A stretch of DNA of 64,000 nucleotides from Agaribacillus sp965228415 (GCA_965228415.1 OZ245814.1:7316001-7380000), one strand, 5' to 3'. Shown: positions 43,499 through 53,750, counted from the first letter of the stretch. The notes: a model not told the origin generated them from the sequence alone. Translations and numbers: made by a program.

Positions 43499-44080
43499 TT
43501 GTTATCAATTAATGGCTTAATTTTAACAGGAGGAAAAAGCTCCCGGCTGGGACGGGAAAAAGCATTTATTAATTACCACGGAAAACCCCAGGTGATGTAT
43601 CTGTATGATTTGCTGCAATCACTTGGATTGGAGGTATTTATTTCCTGTAACCCCGATCAGGTAACGAGTTTTCAGCATACCGATAGGCTTCTTGTTGATA
43701 AACGCGAGTTCATTGGTCCGATGGGAGGTATATTTACCGCCATGTCTGCTTATCCTGATAGTGACTGGTTGGTAGTGGCCTGCGATATGCCTATGATTTC
43801 AAAAAAGACCCTGCAATACCTCCTTGACCATGACGAGGGTCAAGGCATTGTTACCTACAAAAGCAGGAAAAAAGCTTTTCCGGAAGTATTGCTGACGATT
43901 TATAAGAAAGAAATATTTCCCGCTATCCACAAGGCGGTTGAAAATAAAAATTACAGTTTGCAGCGTCTGTTAAAGGAGGCAGAGACCCGATTTATCGTGC
44001 CGAAGGATGAGCTGACTTTGATGAACGTAAACACTACCGGGGATCTTACTAAGATCAGCCAGTTGATTAAAGGCAAATAG
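43499..44080 (+). CDS. mobA: Molybdenum cofactor guanylyltransferase MobA
   Basis: A 193-residue nucleotidyltransferase that attaches GMP to Mo-molybdopterin, giving the bis-MGD form needed by NasC. The GTP-binding motif is LILTGGKSSRLGREKAFI; further landmarks are KREFIGPMGGIFTAM, VVACDMPMISKKTLQYLL and MNVNTTGDL. The start is TTG 43499: there is no upstream ATG before a stop at 43484, and the fold begins directly with SINGLILTGG. Located at the end of the nitrate region. Confidence 0.92.
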   Translation: MLSINGLILTGGKSSRLGREKAFINYHGKPQVMYLYDLLQSLGLEVFISCNPDQVTSFQHTDRLLVDKREFIGPMGGIFTAMSAYPDSDWLVVACDMPMISKKTLQYLLDHDEGQGIVTYKSRKKAFPEVLLTIYKKEIFPAIHKAVENKNYSLQRLLKEAETRFIVPKDELTLMNVNTTGDLTKISQLIKGK

Positions 44081-44098
44081 GAACCCATGGCATGGATT

Positions 44099-45211
44099 TC
44101 AAATGAGTATAAACTTTTTGCCCGGCAATGCTTTTACAATCCCTTTAAACTCCATTTGTAATAACAGATTGGCTATCCTATTGACGGGCACTTGCGTTTT
44201 AAAACTGATTTCATCGATGAGCATACCGGCGCTTTTAAGCTTAATAGTCTCTACAATTTTTAATTCTTCATCAGTGCAGCGTAATTCATGATTTTTGAAG
44301 CGATCTGATCCTGTCCTGGGTGCGTTAGGCATATCCCAGCCCATATGTTTTTCCAGGTCAGCTACCTGTGTAAAAATATTGGCTTTGTGATGCCGGATCA
44401 GCAAATTACAGCCTTCGGAATACTGATTGGTAATATTGCCGGGTACTGCGAATATATCTTTATTGTAGGTATCGGCAATATTGGCGGTTATCAGTGCACC
44501 TCCCTGCCTTGCGGCCTCTACAATAATTAAAACATCTGAAATTCCAGCGATAATCCGGTTTCTGGCTGGAAAATTATGTGGGTCCGGCTTGATGCCGACC
44601 GCGTACTCCGACAGCAATCCACCCTGTTGCGCGATCATTTCAGTCACCGTAGATTTATGATAAGAGGGATAAACAATATCCAGGCCGCTGGCCATTATTC
44701 CAAGCGTAGGCAAGTTTGCCTTTAGTGCCTGACGATGTGCATGTATGTCTATGCCGTAAGCTAATCCACTGACAATTAATGGTTTGTGCCTCCTTAGCCC
44801 GGAGATGATACTTGCTGTGATTTCCTTTCCATATGATGTGGCATTCCTGGTACCCACGATACCAACAATCTTCTCCCGGTTCAGATCAGCCTGCCCTTTT
44901 ACAAAGACCACTGCGGGAGCATTATAAATTTGCTTTAGGTTTTGGGGATAGTTTTTCTCTGTATAAAAGTATACAGCAATGCCTTTATTTTCTGCATTTC
45001 TAAGTGTTTCCTCAGCCTGCCCAAAGGTGTTTGCGTTGCAAATGGTGTTTGCATGGACCATCCCGATGCCCGGTATTTTGCCGAGAAGATGCTTTTTACT
45101 TTTAAAGACGGCCTCAGCAGATCCGCAGTAGCTTACCAATTGTTTGATGAGAATATTGCCAACACCTGGAATTAGCGTTAATGCTATTTGGCAAATTTTT
45201 TCATTAGGCAT
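44099..45211 (-). CDS. dprA: DNA-processing protein DprA
   Basis: A 370-residue protein that protects incoming single-stranded DNA and loads RecA during natural transformation. An N-terminal helix-hairpin-helix part (LTLIPGVGNILIKQLV, HLLGKIPGIGM) precedes the Rossmann-like DprA core (IVGIVGTRNATSYGKEI, VSGLAYGIDIHAHRQAL, SGLDIVYPSYH, FPARNRIIAGISDVLIIVEA, GALITANIADTYNKDIFAVPG). A C-terminal winged helix follows. It lies next to mobA, convergent, with a 19-bp gap. Confidence 0.95.
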   Translation of the reverse strand: MPNEKICQIALTLIPGVGNILIKQLVSYCGSAEAVFKSKKHLLGKIPGIGMVHANTICNANTFGQAEETLRNAENKGIAVYFYTEKNYPQNLKQIYNAPAVVFVKGQADLNREKIVGIVGTRNATSYGKEITASIISGLRRHKPLIVSGLAYGIDIHAHRQALKANLPTLGIMASGLDIVYPSYHKSTVTEMIAQQGGLLSEYAVGIKPDPHNFPARNRIIAGISDVLIIVEAARQGGALITANIADTYNKDIFAVPGNITNQYSEGCNLLIRHHKANIFTQVADLEKHMGWDMPNAPRTGSDRFKNHELRCTDEELKIVETIKLKSAGMLIDEISFKTQVPVNRIANLLLQMEFKGIVKALPGKKFILI

Positions 45212-45345
45212 AAATATTCACCCTGCATTTTAAGTGTATAAAATTTGACTATTAGGGGGAATACTTTAAGCTGGCAAGATTAAAAATAAATTTGATATTT
45301 GGAAGCAGTTGAAAGCAATTAGTGGGGCGCGGGAAGAAAAAATAT

Positions 45346-45684
45346 TTAGCCTATATCTTCTTTGATTTCCACCAAAAATGCCCTTACTCTCTTTAAGGAT
45401 TCGATCATTTGCATTTTGTCCTTGGCCGCTTCATTGCCTTTCTTTAACATTTCTTTGGCACCCTGCAGCGTATAACCTTTTTCTTTTACCAGATGATAAA
45501 TGAGCTTTACGTTGTCGATATCATCTTTGGTAAACTGTCGGTTGCCTTTCCTGTTTTTCTTAGGCTTTATAATGTCAAACTCACCTTCCCAAAATCGAAT
45601 TAAAGAAGTTGCTACATTCAACATGTCAGCCACCTCTCCAATTGTATAATATTTTTTTTCTATTACTTTTTCTTTATACGGCAC
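45346..45684 (-). CDS. MerR-family transcriptional regulator
   Basis: A 112-residue protein. Residues 11-75 are a MerR helix-turn-helix plus wing: YYTIGEVADMLNVATSLIRFWEGEFDIIKPKKNRKGNRQFTKDDIDNVKLIYHLVKEKGYTLQGAKEML. It has no C-terminal effector domain beyond a short helical tail, the common Bacteroidota form. It stands alone; target unknown. Confidence 0.9.
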   Translation of the reverse strand: MPYKEKVIEKKYYTIGEVADMLNVATSLIRFWEGEFDIIKPKKNRKGNRQFTKDDIDNVKLIYHLVKEKGYTLQGAKEMLKKGNEAAKDKMQMIESLKRVRAFLVEIKEDIG

Positions 45685-45917
45685 TTTCTCCAGATGATAA
45701 TATGACTAATGAATTAAAATAAACTTTTGGCAAAAAACTTAAAAAAATCAAATAAAAAAAGACAAAGAGCGGGACTATCATACATTTCACCAATAGTTAC
45801 ATTTTATTAAAAATATTGTCCTAAATTTCATGATTTTAAGTCGTTTAATCAAATGAATTTCGATCGATAGTTTACGATTCTCGATTAAATGATTAAGAAA
45901 TAGTTAAATATACCTCT

Positions 45918-47117
45918 TTATTGCGTGACATAACGAATGTAACCCTGCTCATCCAGAGAAACCCGATTTTCGGGAAAATCCAGTGTCATCAGCGCCCTCA
46001 ACTTGTCAATAACGCTTTTACTTTCATCAAATTGGGGTCCGCCCGGACTAATTTGTACGAATGGAAAAATTTTGGCATATAAAAACTGACCGTCAGCTTT
46101 AGTGAAAACCTTGACGATGGGTGCCAAACCATTAGGTCCTTTAAGGTTAAAGCGGGCGTAGGTACAAAAGTTACCCAGGCTGTAACAGATAAACCGGTCA
46201 TTATAGACTTCAATGGCCCGAACCACGTGGGGGCCATGGCCAAATATTACATCGGCTCCGGCGTCGATCATATCGTGTGAAAACTGGTAAACGTTACCCC
46301 GGTTTTCACCATAAAAAGTTTCGGTCTCCCTGTTTACATGTTCATATTTTTTTCCTTCAGCGCCACCGTGAAAAGAGACGATAACCACATCGCTTATTGA
46401 GTCCAGATGTGCTACAATTTTCATAGCCGCTTCGTGATCGTGAATGCTCATCGTACCCGAATTGGGTGCAAATGCAACAAATCCGTATTTCATACCATCG
46501 ATTATAAAGGTATCATAAGGCTTGGTTTGCAGGCCCGCATGACGAATATGCACGCTGTCCAATACCTTCATGGTGTTCATCCTGCCAATGTCGCCAAAAT
46601 CTCCGGCATGGTTGTTCGCCGTACTGACTACGTCGAATCCCGCTTCTTTTAAATGACCAACCATGTATTCAGGTGATCTGAATAAATAACATAAATCAGG
46701 GTTTTTGCAATGCTTTTGTGTACCGCCATCATCCAGTATGACACCCTCCAGATTGCCAAAAGTCACATCCGCATCCCTGAGAAACGGTCGGGCCTCCGAC
46801 AGTAAAAAACGGCCGCTATCAGGAGGCAAATAGTCTGGTTTTGGGAAGTTTGTACCCAACATAATGTCTCCTACACCAATAATACTCAACGTATCCTTTA
46901 TCAGCCTTTTGATGCCGATTGCGACCTCTTCATGCAGGCTGGTGAGTGTGTCGCCCTTTGAGGTGATAAACACTGAGTCCTGTTTTAAGGTAGGGACCAA
47001 TGCTGAAGTGCTATCTACACGCTGGTTGCTCCTGCTGCTACTTACCCGGTTTACTTTACACCCTGTGGCCAATATGCCTGAAATCAGGCAGACGAATAAG
47101 CAGTGTTTTATTTGCAT
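45918..47117 (-). CDS. CapA-family (poly-gamma-glutamate/capsule) metallophosphatase-like lipoprotein
   Basis: A 399-residue protein with lipobox signal (LISGILATGC). The CapA fold is a metallophosphoesterase-like sandwich: IIGVGDIMLGTNFP, DVTFGNLEGVILDDGG, FDVVSTANNHAGDFGD, VIVSFHGGAEGKKYEHVNRE and ADVIFGHGPHVVRAIEVYNDRFICYSLGNF, which contain the conserved D, N, H and H ligands. In other bacteria CapA exports or anchors poly-gamma-glutamate; in Bacteroidota the substrate is unknown. It follows the M23 peptidase gene after a terminator. Confidence 0.9.
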   Translation of the reverse strand: MQIKHCLFVCLISGILATGCKVNRVSSSRSNQRVDSTSALVPTLKQDSVFITSKGDTLTSLHEEVAIGIKRLIKDTLSIIGVGDIMLGTNFPKPDYLPPDSGRFLLSEARPFLRDADVTFGNLEGVILDDGGTQKHCKNPDLCYLFRSPEYMVGHLKEAGFDVVSTANNHAGDFGDIGRMNTMKVLDSVHIRHAGLQTKPYDTFIIDGMKYGFVAFAPNSGTMSIHDHEAAMKIVAHLDSISDVVIVSFHGGAEGKKYEHVNRETETFYGENRGNVYQFSHDMIDAGADVIFGHGPHVVRAIEVYNDRFICYSLGNFCTYARFNLKGPNGLAPIVKVFTKADGQFLYAKIFPFVQISPGGPQFDESKSVIDKLRALMTLDFPENRVSLDEQGYIRYVTQ

Positions 47118-47168
47118 TGGTTTGTATCGAATTTATCAAAAACCAGTGTTACATCAGGTGATATTATT

Positions 47169-47204
47169 AAAAAGGCAGTGCCGTTTTGAAAAGCACTGCC
47201 ATTT
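47169..47204 (-). terminator. Rho-independent terminator of the M23 peptidase gene
   Basis: On the minus strand an 8-bp perfect stem GGCAGTGC / GCACTGCC (47174-47181 and 47193-47200) with an 11-nt loop is followed by TTTTTAATAAT. It lies 22 bp after the peptidase stop and upstream of the capA-like start. Confidence 0.85.
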
Positions 47205-47225
47205 ATACGATAGTTAAAATGTCTT

Positions 47226-48203
47226 TTATCCTAAAGATTGATTTTCCCTGGCTGCCAGCTCCAGTAATTTTTCGTATTCCTCGGCAGTCACATCCATAAA
47301 CAAGTAGGGGGCCGGATCTATTTTCTTACCGTCTTTTATAATTTCATAATGTACGTGCGGGGCGGTAGAGGTCCCAGTACTGCCCACATAACCAATGCAC
47401 TCACCTCTTTTCACCTGTTGCCCTACTTTTACATTAAAAGCACTCATATGAGCATATTTGGTAACAAAACCATAACCGTGATCAATCTCAATCTGTTTCC
47501 CATAGCCGCTGAAACTATTTCTTACCTTAATAATTGTTCCATTTCCAGCCGCATAAATAGGTGTACCCTGTGGCGCCGTGAAATCAATGCCCGTATGCAT
47601 TTTTCGAATTTTATGAATGGGATGTATCCTCATACCAAAACCCGACGCCAACCTGGTCAATTCTTTATTTGAAACCGGTTGAATAGCAGGCATACTCGCC
47701 AGCAGATCTGTTTTATTTTTGGCCATCTCCACGATTTCATCATATGACTTTGACTGGATAAACATTCGTTTTTTGAGTTTATCAAGCTTTTGTAGCGCTC
47801 CGAGCAGCAATTCTTCCTGCTTTAGTCCCTTTTCCAATAACTCTTTATATCGTTGCGTGCCGCCAATACCGGCGCTTCTCACAGTAGAAGGAATAGGCTC
47901 GGCTTCAAAGATAACCCGGTAAATATCATCATCACGTTGCTCCAAAGCGGATAAAACGGAAGAAATTGTCTGCATTTCTTTGTTCATCAGGTCCACATGG
48001 AGCTTTAGTTCGGAGTTTTCCTTTTTCAAGGAAGCTTCCTTTGGTGAATCAAAATAAGCATCCCTTCCAAAAAGAATGATGATCGCAATAATGAGGGATA
48101 CCGCAAAAAATCCTAAAAGATTAAGGGTGATGTCCCATTTTGAGACTTTTACTCTTTCATATTTACACGTCTCCGTGTCGTAATAATATTTTATTCTAGC
48201 CAT
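47226..48203 (-). CDS. M23-family peptidase (murein endopeptidase), membrane-anchored
   Basis: A 325-residue protein: short cytoplasmic start, one membrane helix (about 27-48, LNLLGFFAVSLIIAIIILFG), a coiled coil (about 55-140) and a C-terminal LytM/M23 domain. Zn ligands and catalytic residues: HTGIDFTAPQGTPIYAA (H-x3-D), YAHMSAFNVKVGQQV and HVHYEI (HxH). These enzymes cut peptidoglycan cross-links or activate cell separation. It is divergent from alaS. Confidence 0.94.
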   Translation of the reverse strand: MARIKYYYDTETCKYERVKVSKWDITLNLLGFFAVSLIIAIIILFGRDAYFDSPKEASLKKENSELKLHVDLMNKEMQTISSVLSALEQRDDDIYRVIFEAEPIPSTVRSAGIGGTQRYKELLEKGLKQEELLLGALQKLDKLKKRMFIQSKSYDEIVEMAKNKTDLLASMPAIQPVSNKELTRLASGFGMRIHPIHKIRKMHTGIDFTAPQGTPIYAAGNGTIIKVRNSFSGYGKQIEIDHGYGFVTKYAHMSAFNVKVGQQVKRGECIGYVGSTGTSTAPHVHYEIIKDGKKIDPAPYLFMDVTAEEYEKLLELAARENQSLG

Positions 48204-48228
48204 TAGTTACTACTATTGTAAAATCTTC

Positions 48229-48236
48229 TATTTTTG
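48229..48236 (+). promoter_or_regulatory. -7 element TATTTTTG upstream of alaS
   Basis: Exact match to the Bacteroidota -7 consensus TAnnTTTG. No good -33 TTG at the right distance (a TTA occurs near 48206). The leader to alaS would be about 130 nt. Confidence 0.45.
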
Positions 48237-48374
48237 CAGTCGATTTAAGTGGCAAAAGTAATCAAATTACCTATGCGAATCACTACAATTTAAGGAAAAT
48301 TAAAACAAAATAAAGAATATATTTTATTTATATAAACAGATAAAAAATCAAAATAGTATCTAAGTAAGATTTAA

Positions 48375-51008
48375 ATGGATTCTAAATCAATAAGAACCAG
48401 TTTTATAAAATTTTTTGAAGATAAGAAACATCAGTACGTGCCGTCATCTCCGCTTGTGGTGAAAGACGACCCCACGCTGATGTTTATCAATGCTGGTATG
48501 AACCAGTTTAAAGATTTGTTTCTCGGTAACAAAGAAGCGGACTTTACACGGGCAGCCAATAGTCAAAAATGTTTGAGAGTTTCAGGAAAACACAACGATC
48601 TGGAAGAAGTAGGCCTGGATACCTACCATCACACGATGTTTGAAATGCTGGGAAACTGGTCTTTCGGTGATTATTTCAAAAAAGAGGCCATTGCATGGGC
48701 ATGGGAGCTCTTGGTGGATGTCTTTAAATTACCCAAAAACAGGCTTTATGTCACTGTTTTTGGTGGAGACAAGGAGGATGGATTGGAAGCCGACCGGGAA
48801 GCCTATGATTTTTGGGAACCAATAATTGGCAAGGATCGCATTATTTATGGATCAAAAAAGGATAATTTTTGGGAAATGGGCGATACAGGCCCCTGTGGGC
48901 CCTGTTCCGAAATTCATATTGATCTGCGGTCTGAAGCGGAAATTAAGCAGAAACCCGGGCATGAACTGGTCAATATGGATCACCCACAAGTGGTGGAAAT
49001 ATGGAATCTGGTATTTATGCAATTCAACCGGCTCGCCTCCGGAGAACTGGTGAATCTCCCTGCAAAACACGTAGATACCGGTATGGGATTTGAACGGCTT
49101 ACCATGGCTATACAGAAAAAGCCTTCAACTTATGAAACAGATATATTTACACCATTAATTGACTTCATAGCCAGCAAGGCAGGAACTAAATACGGCGAAA
49201 ATGAGGAGAATGATATTGCCATTCGCGTCATTGTGGATCATATACGGGCTATCTCCTTTGCCATCGCAGATGGCCAGCTACCTTCTAACAACAAGGCAGG
49301 CTACGTGATACGCAGGATTTTAAGAAGGGCAGTTAGATATGGGTATACATTCCTGGATTTTAATGAACCGTTTCTGTTCGAGCTATTACCACTACTGGCC
49401 GGGCAATTTGGCGAAATATACCCTGAAATTGCCTCACAGCAGGCATTTATTAGCAAAGTGATTCAGGAAGAGGAGCTTTCTTTCCTTAGAACGCTTGAAA
49501 ACGGATTGAAAAAACTGGATCAGATAAAACGCGAATTAAGGGGAAAAGAGCCGGTAATTGATGGAAAAACAGTATTTGAGTTGTATGATACCTACGGATT
49601 TCCCGTGGACCTGACCTCGCTGATAGCGCGCGAAAACGGGCTTAGTGTAGACGAGGAAGGTTTCAATAAGGAAATGCAACAGCAAAAAGATCGCTCTAAA
49701 AAAGCGGCCGCACAGGAAGCCACCGATTGGATTGTACTATCCGAAGATGAAGCCACTACCTTCATTGGCTATGAACAGCTGGAATCCACTGCTCAAATTA
49801 TTAAATATCGGGAGGTAAGGGAGAAGAATAAGACACTGTATCAAATTGTGTTAAACAACACCCCGTTTTATGCCGAAAGTGGGGGACAGGTTGGCGATAC
49901 TGGCTACTTGCAGGCAGGGGACAAGAAGATTGCCGTCATTGATACTAAAAAGGAAAATGAGCTCATCGTACATTTTACCAAGGAGTTACCGAAGGATGTC
50001 AGGGCAACCCTTCATTGCGTGGTCGATCGCAAAAAAAGGTTGCTGACCGAAGACAATCACAGTGCTACCCACCTGCTACACGCAGCTTTGAGGGAGGTGC
50101 TCGGAAATCATGTCCAACAAAAGGGCTCTTATGTTTCCGATGAAGTGCTAAGATTTGATTTTAGTCATTTTAGCAAAATGAGCCCCGATGAAATAAGCCA
50201 GGTGGAAAAAAGGGTTAATGAAAAAATCAGGGAAAATATTCCATTGGTAGAGCAAAGAAATGTGCCCATTGAAGAGGCTAAAAAAATGGGAGCAACGGCT
50301 TTGTTTGGTGAAAAATACGGTGATTTTGTACGTGTTGTAACATTTGACAAGGATTATTCGGTCGAACTCTGCGGAGGTACCCATGTGGCGGCTACCGGGC
50401 AAATTGGACTTTTTAAAATTGTATCAGAGAGTTCCATTGCCGCTGGTGTCAGAAGAATCGAGGCGCTGACAGCCGAGGCGTCGGAAAAATTTGTCGATCA
50501 AAACCTAAACACTGTTCATGCATTAACTGAGGTTTTAAAAAGCCCGAATGACCTACAGCAAGCTGTTGAGACCTTGATCAGTGAGAGAAATCAGCTGCAA
50601 AAGGATCTCGAAAAAATACATGTACAGCAAGCCAATGCGCTAAAAGACGGTTTAATTCAAAACATTGTTGATAAAGGTGGTGTAAATGTGTTGATTGAGA
50701 AAGTAAGTCTGCCATCGGCAGAAACCTTGAAAAATATGGCTTTTGGTTTGAAAGCAAAAGTTGATAATCTGTTTCTTGTTTTAGCCGCTGATATAAAGGA
50801 TAAACCTCAAATTGCCGTGATGATTTCTGATAACTTAGTGACTGCAAAAGACTTAAATGCAGGTAGTTTGATCAAAGAGTTAGCTCGCGAAATCAAAGGC
50901 GGTGGCGGGGGACAACCATTTTTTGCAACCGCCGGAGGCAAGGATATTGCCGGACTCGACAAGGTGGTAGAAGTTGCCCGTGAAAAAACAAATGTATTAT
51001 TTGCTTAA
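48375..51008 (+). CDS. alaS: Alanyl-tRNA synthetase
   Basis: An 877-residue enzyme of standard length. Catalytic domain: FINAGMNQFKDLFLG, RVSGKHNDLEEVG, HHTMFEMLGNWSFGDYFK, WEMGDTGPCGPCSEI. Editing domain with zinc ligands: HSATHLLHAAL and CGGTHVAATGQIG. C-terminal oligomerisation domain: AREIKGGGGGQPFFATAGGKD. Charges tRNA-Ala and corrects serine/glycine mischarging. Followed by gatB 56 bp later on the same strand. Confidence 0.97.
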   Translation: MDSKSIRTSFIKFFEDKKHQYVPSSPLVVKDDPTLMFINAGMNQFKDLFLGNKEADFTRAANSQKCLRVSGKHNDLEEVGLDTYHHTMFEMLGNWSFGDYFKKEAIAWAWELLVDVFKLPKNRLYVTVFGGDKEDGLEADREAYDFWEPIIGKDRIIYGSKKDNFWEMGDTGPCGPCSEIHIDLRSEAEIKQKPGHELVNMDHPQVVEIWNLVFMQFNRLASGELVNLPAKHVDTGMGFERLTMAIQKKPSTYETDIFTPLIDFIASKAGTKYGENEENDIAIRVIVDHIRAISFAIADGQLPSNNKAGYVIRRILRRAVRYGYTFLDFNEPFLFELLPLLAGQFGEIYPEIASQQAFISKVIQEEELSFLRTLENGLKKLDQIKRELRGKEPVIDGKTVFELYDTYGFPVDLTSLIARENGLSVDEEGFNKEMQQQKDRSKKAAAQEATDWIVLSEDEATTFIGYEQLESTAQIIKYREVREKNKTLYQIVLNNTPFYAESGGQVGDTGYLQAGDKKIAVIDTKKENELIVHFTKELPKDVRATLHCVVDRKKRLLTEDNHSATHLLHAALREVLGNHVQQKGSYVSDEVLRFDFSHFSKMSPDEISQVEKRVNEKIRENIPLVEQRNVPIEEAKKMGATALFGEKYGDFVRVVTFDKDYSVELCGGTHVAATGQIGLFKIVSESSIAAGVRRIEALTAEASEKFVDQNLNTVHALTEVLKSPNDLQQAVETLISERNQLQKDLEKIHVQQANALKDGLIQNIVDKGGVNVLIEKVSLPSAETLKNMAFGLKAKVDNLFLVLAADIKDKPQIAVMISDNLVTAKDLNAGSLIKELAREIKGGGGGQPFFATAGGKDIAGLDKVVEVAREKTNVLFA

Positions 51009-51064
51009 TTTTTAACAAATAGAATATATATTTGTAAATTATACACCAAAATCCAATCATTATT

Positions 51065-52525
51065 GTGAAATTGGAAAAGAACATCAGAGACAAGTACATT
51101 GTAGTGATCGGACTTGAAGTGCATGCTCAGTTACAGACCGAAAGCAAGATATTTGCTTCTGATGCCACGACTTTTGGAGATACACCTAATACTAACATCA
51201 GTGCCATTACCCTTGGCCATCCGGGCACATTGCCAAAATTCAATGGAAAAGCGCTAACCTATGCCATTAAAATGGGCCTGGCATGCAATTCTGAAATCAC
51301 CAGGGAAAACATTTTCGACCGCAAAAATTATTTTTATCCCGATTTACCCAAAGGGTATCAGCTAACACAGGATAAGACCCCGATTTGCAGAGGCGGTTAC
51401 ATAAAAGTGAAAACCCGGGATAACGTCGAAAAGCAGCTAACCCTGCATAAAATTCATCTTGAAGAAGACGCAGGTAAGTCTTTGCACCTGGCTGGTGAAA
51501 AAGATACCTTGATTGATTATAACCGGGCCGGCGTTTCATTAATTGAGATTGTGACTGAACCCGTTTTACGGTCTTCCGAAGAGGCGGGCCTGTTTCTGGC
51601 TGAGGTGAGGAAGCTGGTACGATACCTGGAGATATGTGATGGCAATATGGAACAGGGCTCCTTGCGCTGTGATGCCAATATTTCCGTGATGCTTCAAGAC
51701 GCCCTTGAATATGGTGAAAAGGTGGAAATTAAGAACATGAATTCCATCAGAAATGTGCAAAGAGCCATCGAGCATGAGATTGAAAGACAAATTAAGGCCG
51801 TGGAGGCCGGCCAGCAAATTATTTCTGAAACCAGAACTTTTAATGCGGATAAAGGTACTACCGCCGGTATGAGAACCAAGGAAACACTAAACGATTACCG
51901 CTATTTTCCCGATCCGGATCTCAGCCCGGTTATAGTAGATGAAAGGCTGCTGGAATCCATAAAACACGAAATGCCGGCCTTGCCAGAGGTCTTATTGGAA
52001 AAATTTACCGCTCATTATAATCTCCCCGAATACGATGCCCTGTTTCTTACGGAGACGAAAGAGATGGCAGCTTATTTCGAAGCTATTTGCAAAAAACAGG
52101 GACATCCAAAAGCGGTATCTAACTGGATGATGGGGCCTGTAAAGTCAGTTTTAAATGAAAACGGCTGGCAAATCACTGACTTCCCTATTAAAGCCGAAAC
52201 AATGGCAGCGCTCATACAATTGGTGCGGGAAGGTAGTGTCAGCTTTTCCGCTGCTTCCCAAGAGATTTTTCCGGTGTTACTTGAAAACCCCAACCAGACA
52301 CCGCTTACTATTGCTGAGAACCACAATCTTATTCAACAGAGTGACTCCAATTCCATCCAGCCCATCATTGATGAAGTGATCGCCCAGTTCCCTGATAAAG
52401 TCAAGGCTTATCGACACGGTAAAAAAGGATTGATAGGCATGTTTATGGGGGAAGTGATGAAAAAGAGTAAGGCGAAGGTGGATCCTAAACTAACTAATGA
52501 ACTTTTGCGTAAGACCTTAGGATAA
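51065..52525 (+). CDS. gatB: Aspartyl/glutamyl-tRNA amidotransferase subunit B
   Basis: A 486-residue subunit B of the GatCAB complex that converts misacylated Glu-tRNA(Gln) or Asp-tRNA(Asn). Start GTG 51065 fits the family start KYIVVIGLEVHAQLQTESKIFA. Further: PGTLPKFNGKALTYAIKMGLACN, DRKNYFYPDLPKGYQLTQ, LEEDAGKSLH, RAGVSLIEIVTEP, RCDANISV, MRTKETLNDYRYFPDPDLSP, and the tRNA-binding helical tail LIGMFMGEVMKKSKAKVDPKLTNELLRK. gatA and gatC are not in the window. Confidence 0.97.
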   Translation: MKLEKNIRDKYIVVIGLEVHAQLQTESKIFASDATTFGDTPNTNISAITLGHPGTLPKFNGKALTYAIKMGLACNSEITRENIFDRKNYFYPDLPKGYQLTQDKTPICRGGYIKVKTRDNVEKQLTLHKIHLEEDAGKSLHLAGEKDTLIDYNRAGVSLIEIVTEPVLRSSEEAGLFLAEVRKLVRYLEICDGNMEQGSLRCDANISVMLQDALEYGEKVEIKNMNSIRNVQRAIEHEIERQIKAVEAGQQIISETRTFNADKGTTAGMRTKETLNDYRYFPDPDLSPVIVDERLLESIKHEMPALPEVLLEKFTAHYNLPEYDALFLTETKEMAAYFEAICKKQGHPKAVSNWMMGPVKSVLNENGWQITDFPIKAETMAALIQLVREGSVSFSAASQEIFPVLLENPNQTPLTIAENHNLIQQSDSNSIQPIIDEVIAQFPDKVKAYRHGKKGLIGMFMGEVMKKSKAKVDPKLTNELLRKTLG

Positions 52526-52622
52526 TTTAATCTTGTAAATAACTAACTTAGGACGGCATTTGCCGTTACTATTAGAAAGTTTGATTGTCCACTTGTATTT
52601 GATGAAGATGAATATTACACTT

Positions 52623-53750
52623 ATGAAAGCAATTACATACATTCTAGCACCACTCTTGATTATATCGGCTTGCAACAGTCAGCCAGCCGGTGAAACCGGT
52701 AGTTCGGATGTTATAATATCGGGGAAGGTCAACAACACTTCGGAAGGTGATATTGTTATTGAAAGTATTGTGGAGCAGCAATTTCAGCCGGTAAAGACAA
52801 TCCAACTGCAGGACGACAATACATTTACTGATAAACTGACGGTAACCGAGCCAAATTTATATCGGATCAACTTTTTTAACAAGCAGTTTGCTTTTCTGAT
52901 TTTAGATGAAAAACACTCGGAGGTTTCTGTCACAGCCGATGGTGATCGCGCCGATGGCTTCATTGAAATAAAAGGATCCAAGGACACTGATTATTTAAAA
53001 GAAATACAGGAAATAAGAGCACGTATCAGCAAAGTAGCCGAGGAGATCAACCCCGCTTTCATGAAAGCCAATCAGGAAGGCGATAAGGAAGCTATGGAAC
53101 GGCTGCAATTGCAGTATATGAATAAACAAAAGGAAATTAATGACCAGGTCAAAGATAAAGTCAGGGAGATGGGTAATTCCCTTACAGCGGTTTTGGTCAC
53201 ACAGGAATTAAATCCGGATGAAGATTTTGCCTTTATGGAAGAAATGGCTCAAAAGTTTAGCCAAACACTTCCCAACTCGTTTTTTACAAAACAATTGGTG
53301 GAAAAGGTAAATAGTTCCAAAAAGTTTGCTATTGGACAGGTAGCTCCTGAAATAACCTTGGAGGATCCTGATGGCAACATGGTTTCCTTATCATCCCTGA
53401 AAGGAAATTATGTGATGATAGATTTTTGGGCCGCCTGGTGCAGGCCTTGTCGCGCTGAAAATCCTAACGTAGTGGCCTTGTATAATAAATACAACGCCAA
53501 AGGCTTTGAGGTTTTTGGTGTTTCTTTGGACCGGAAAAAAGAAGATTGGGTGGCCGCGATAGAAAAAGATGGCTTATCCTGGACACATGTTTCAGATCTG
53601 CAGTATTTTAATTCTGCAGCCGCAAGGTTGTACAATATTCAGGCTATTCCAGCTACCTATTTGTTGGATAAAGAGGGTAGGATTATAGGTAAAAACCTGA
53701 GAGGCGCTGCTTTAAGAAAGAAATTGGAAGAAATTTTTGACGGAGCCTAA
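52623..53750 (+). CDS. TlpA-family thiol-disulfide oxidoreductase lipoprotein with DUF4369
   Basis: About 375 residues from ATG 52623, chosen because it gives the lipobox signal MKAITYILAPLLIISAC; the frame begins earlier (52560). The first domain, to about residue 120, is DUF4369-like (beta-rich, DVIISGKVNNTSEGDIVIES). A helical linker rich in charged residues follows. The C-terminal ~140 residues are the redoxin/TlpA thioredoxin fold: VAPEITLEDPDGNMVSLSSLKGNYVMIDFWAAWCRPCRAENP has the CxxC site (C-R-P-C) and AIPATYLLDKEGRI the cis-Pro. It reduces disulfides in the periplasm. It is 98 bp after gatB. Confidence 0.93.
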   Translation: MKAITYILAPLLIISACNSQPAGETGSSDVIISGKVNNTSEGDIVIESIVEQQFQPVKTIQLQDDNTFTDKLTVTEPNLYRINFFNKQFAFLILDEKHSEVSVTADGDRADGFIEIKGSKDTDYLKEIQEIRARISKVAEEINPAFMKANQEGDKEAMERLQLQYMNKQKEINDQVKDKVREMGNSLTAVLVTQELNPDEDFAFMEEMAQKFSQTLPNSFFTKQLVEKVNSSKKFAIGQVAPEITLEDPDGNMVSLSSLKGNYVMIDFWAAWCRPCRAENPNVVALYNKYNAKGFEVFGVSLDRKKEDWVAAIEKDGLSWTHVSDLQYFNSAAARLYNIQAIPATYLLDKEGRIIGKNLRGAALRKKLEEIFDGA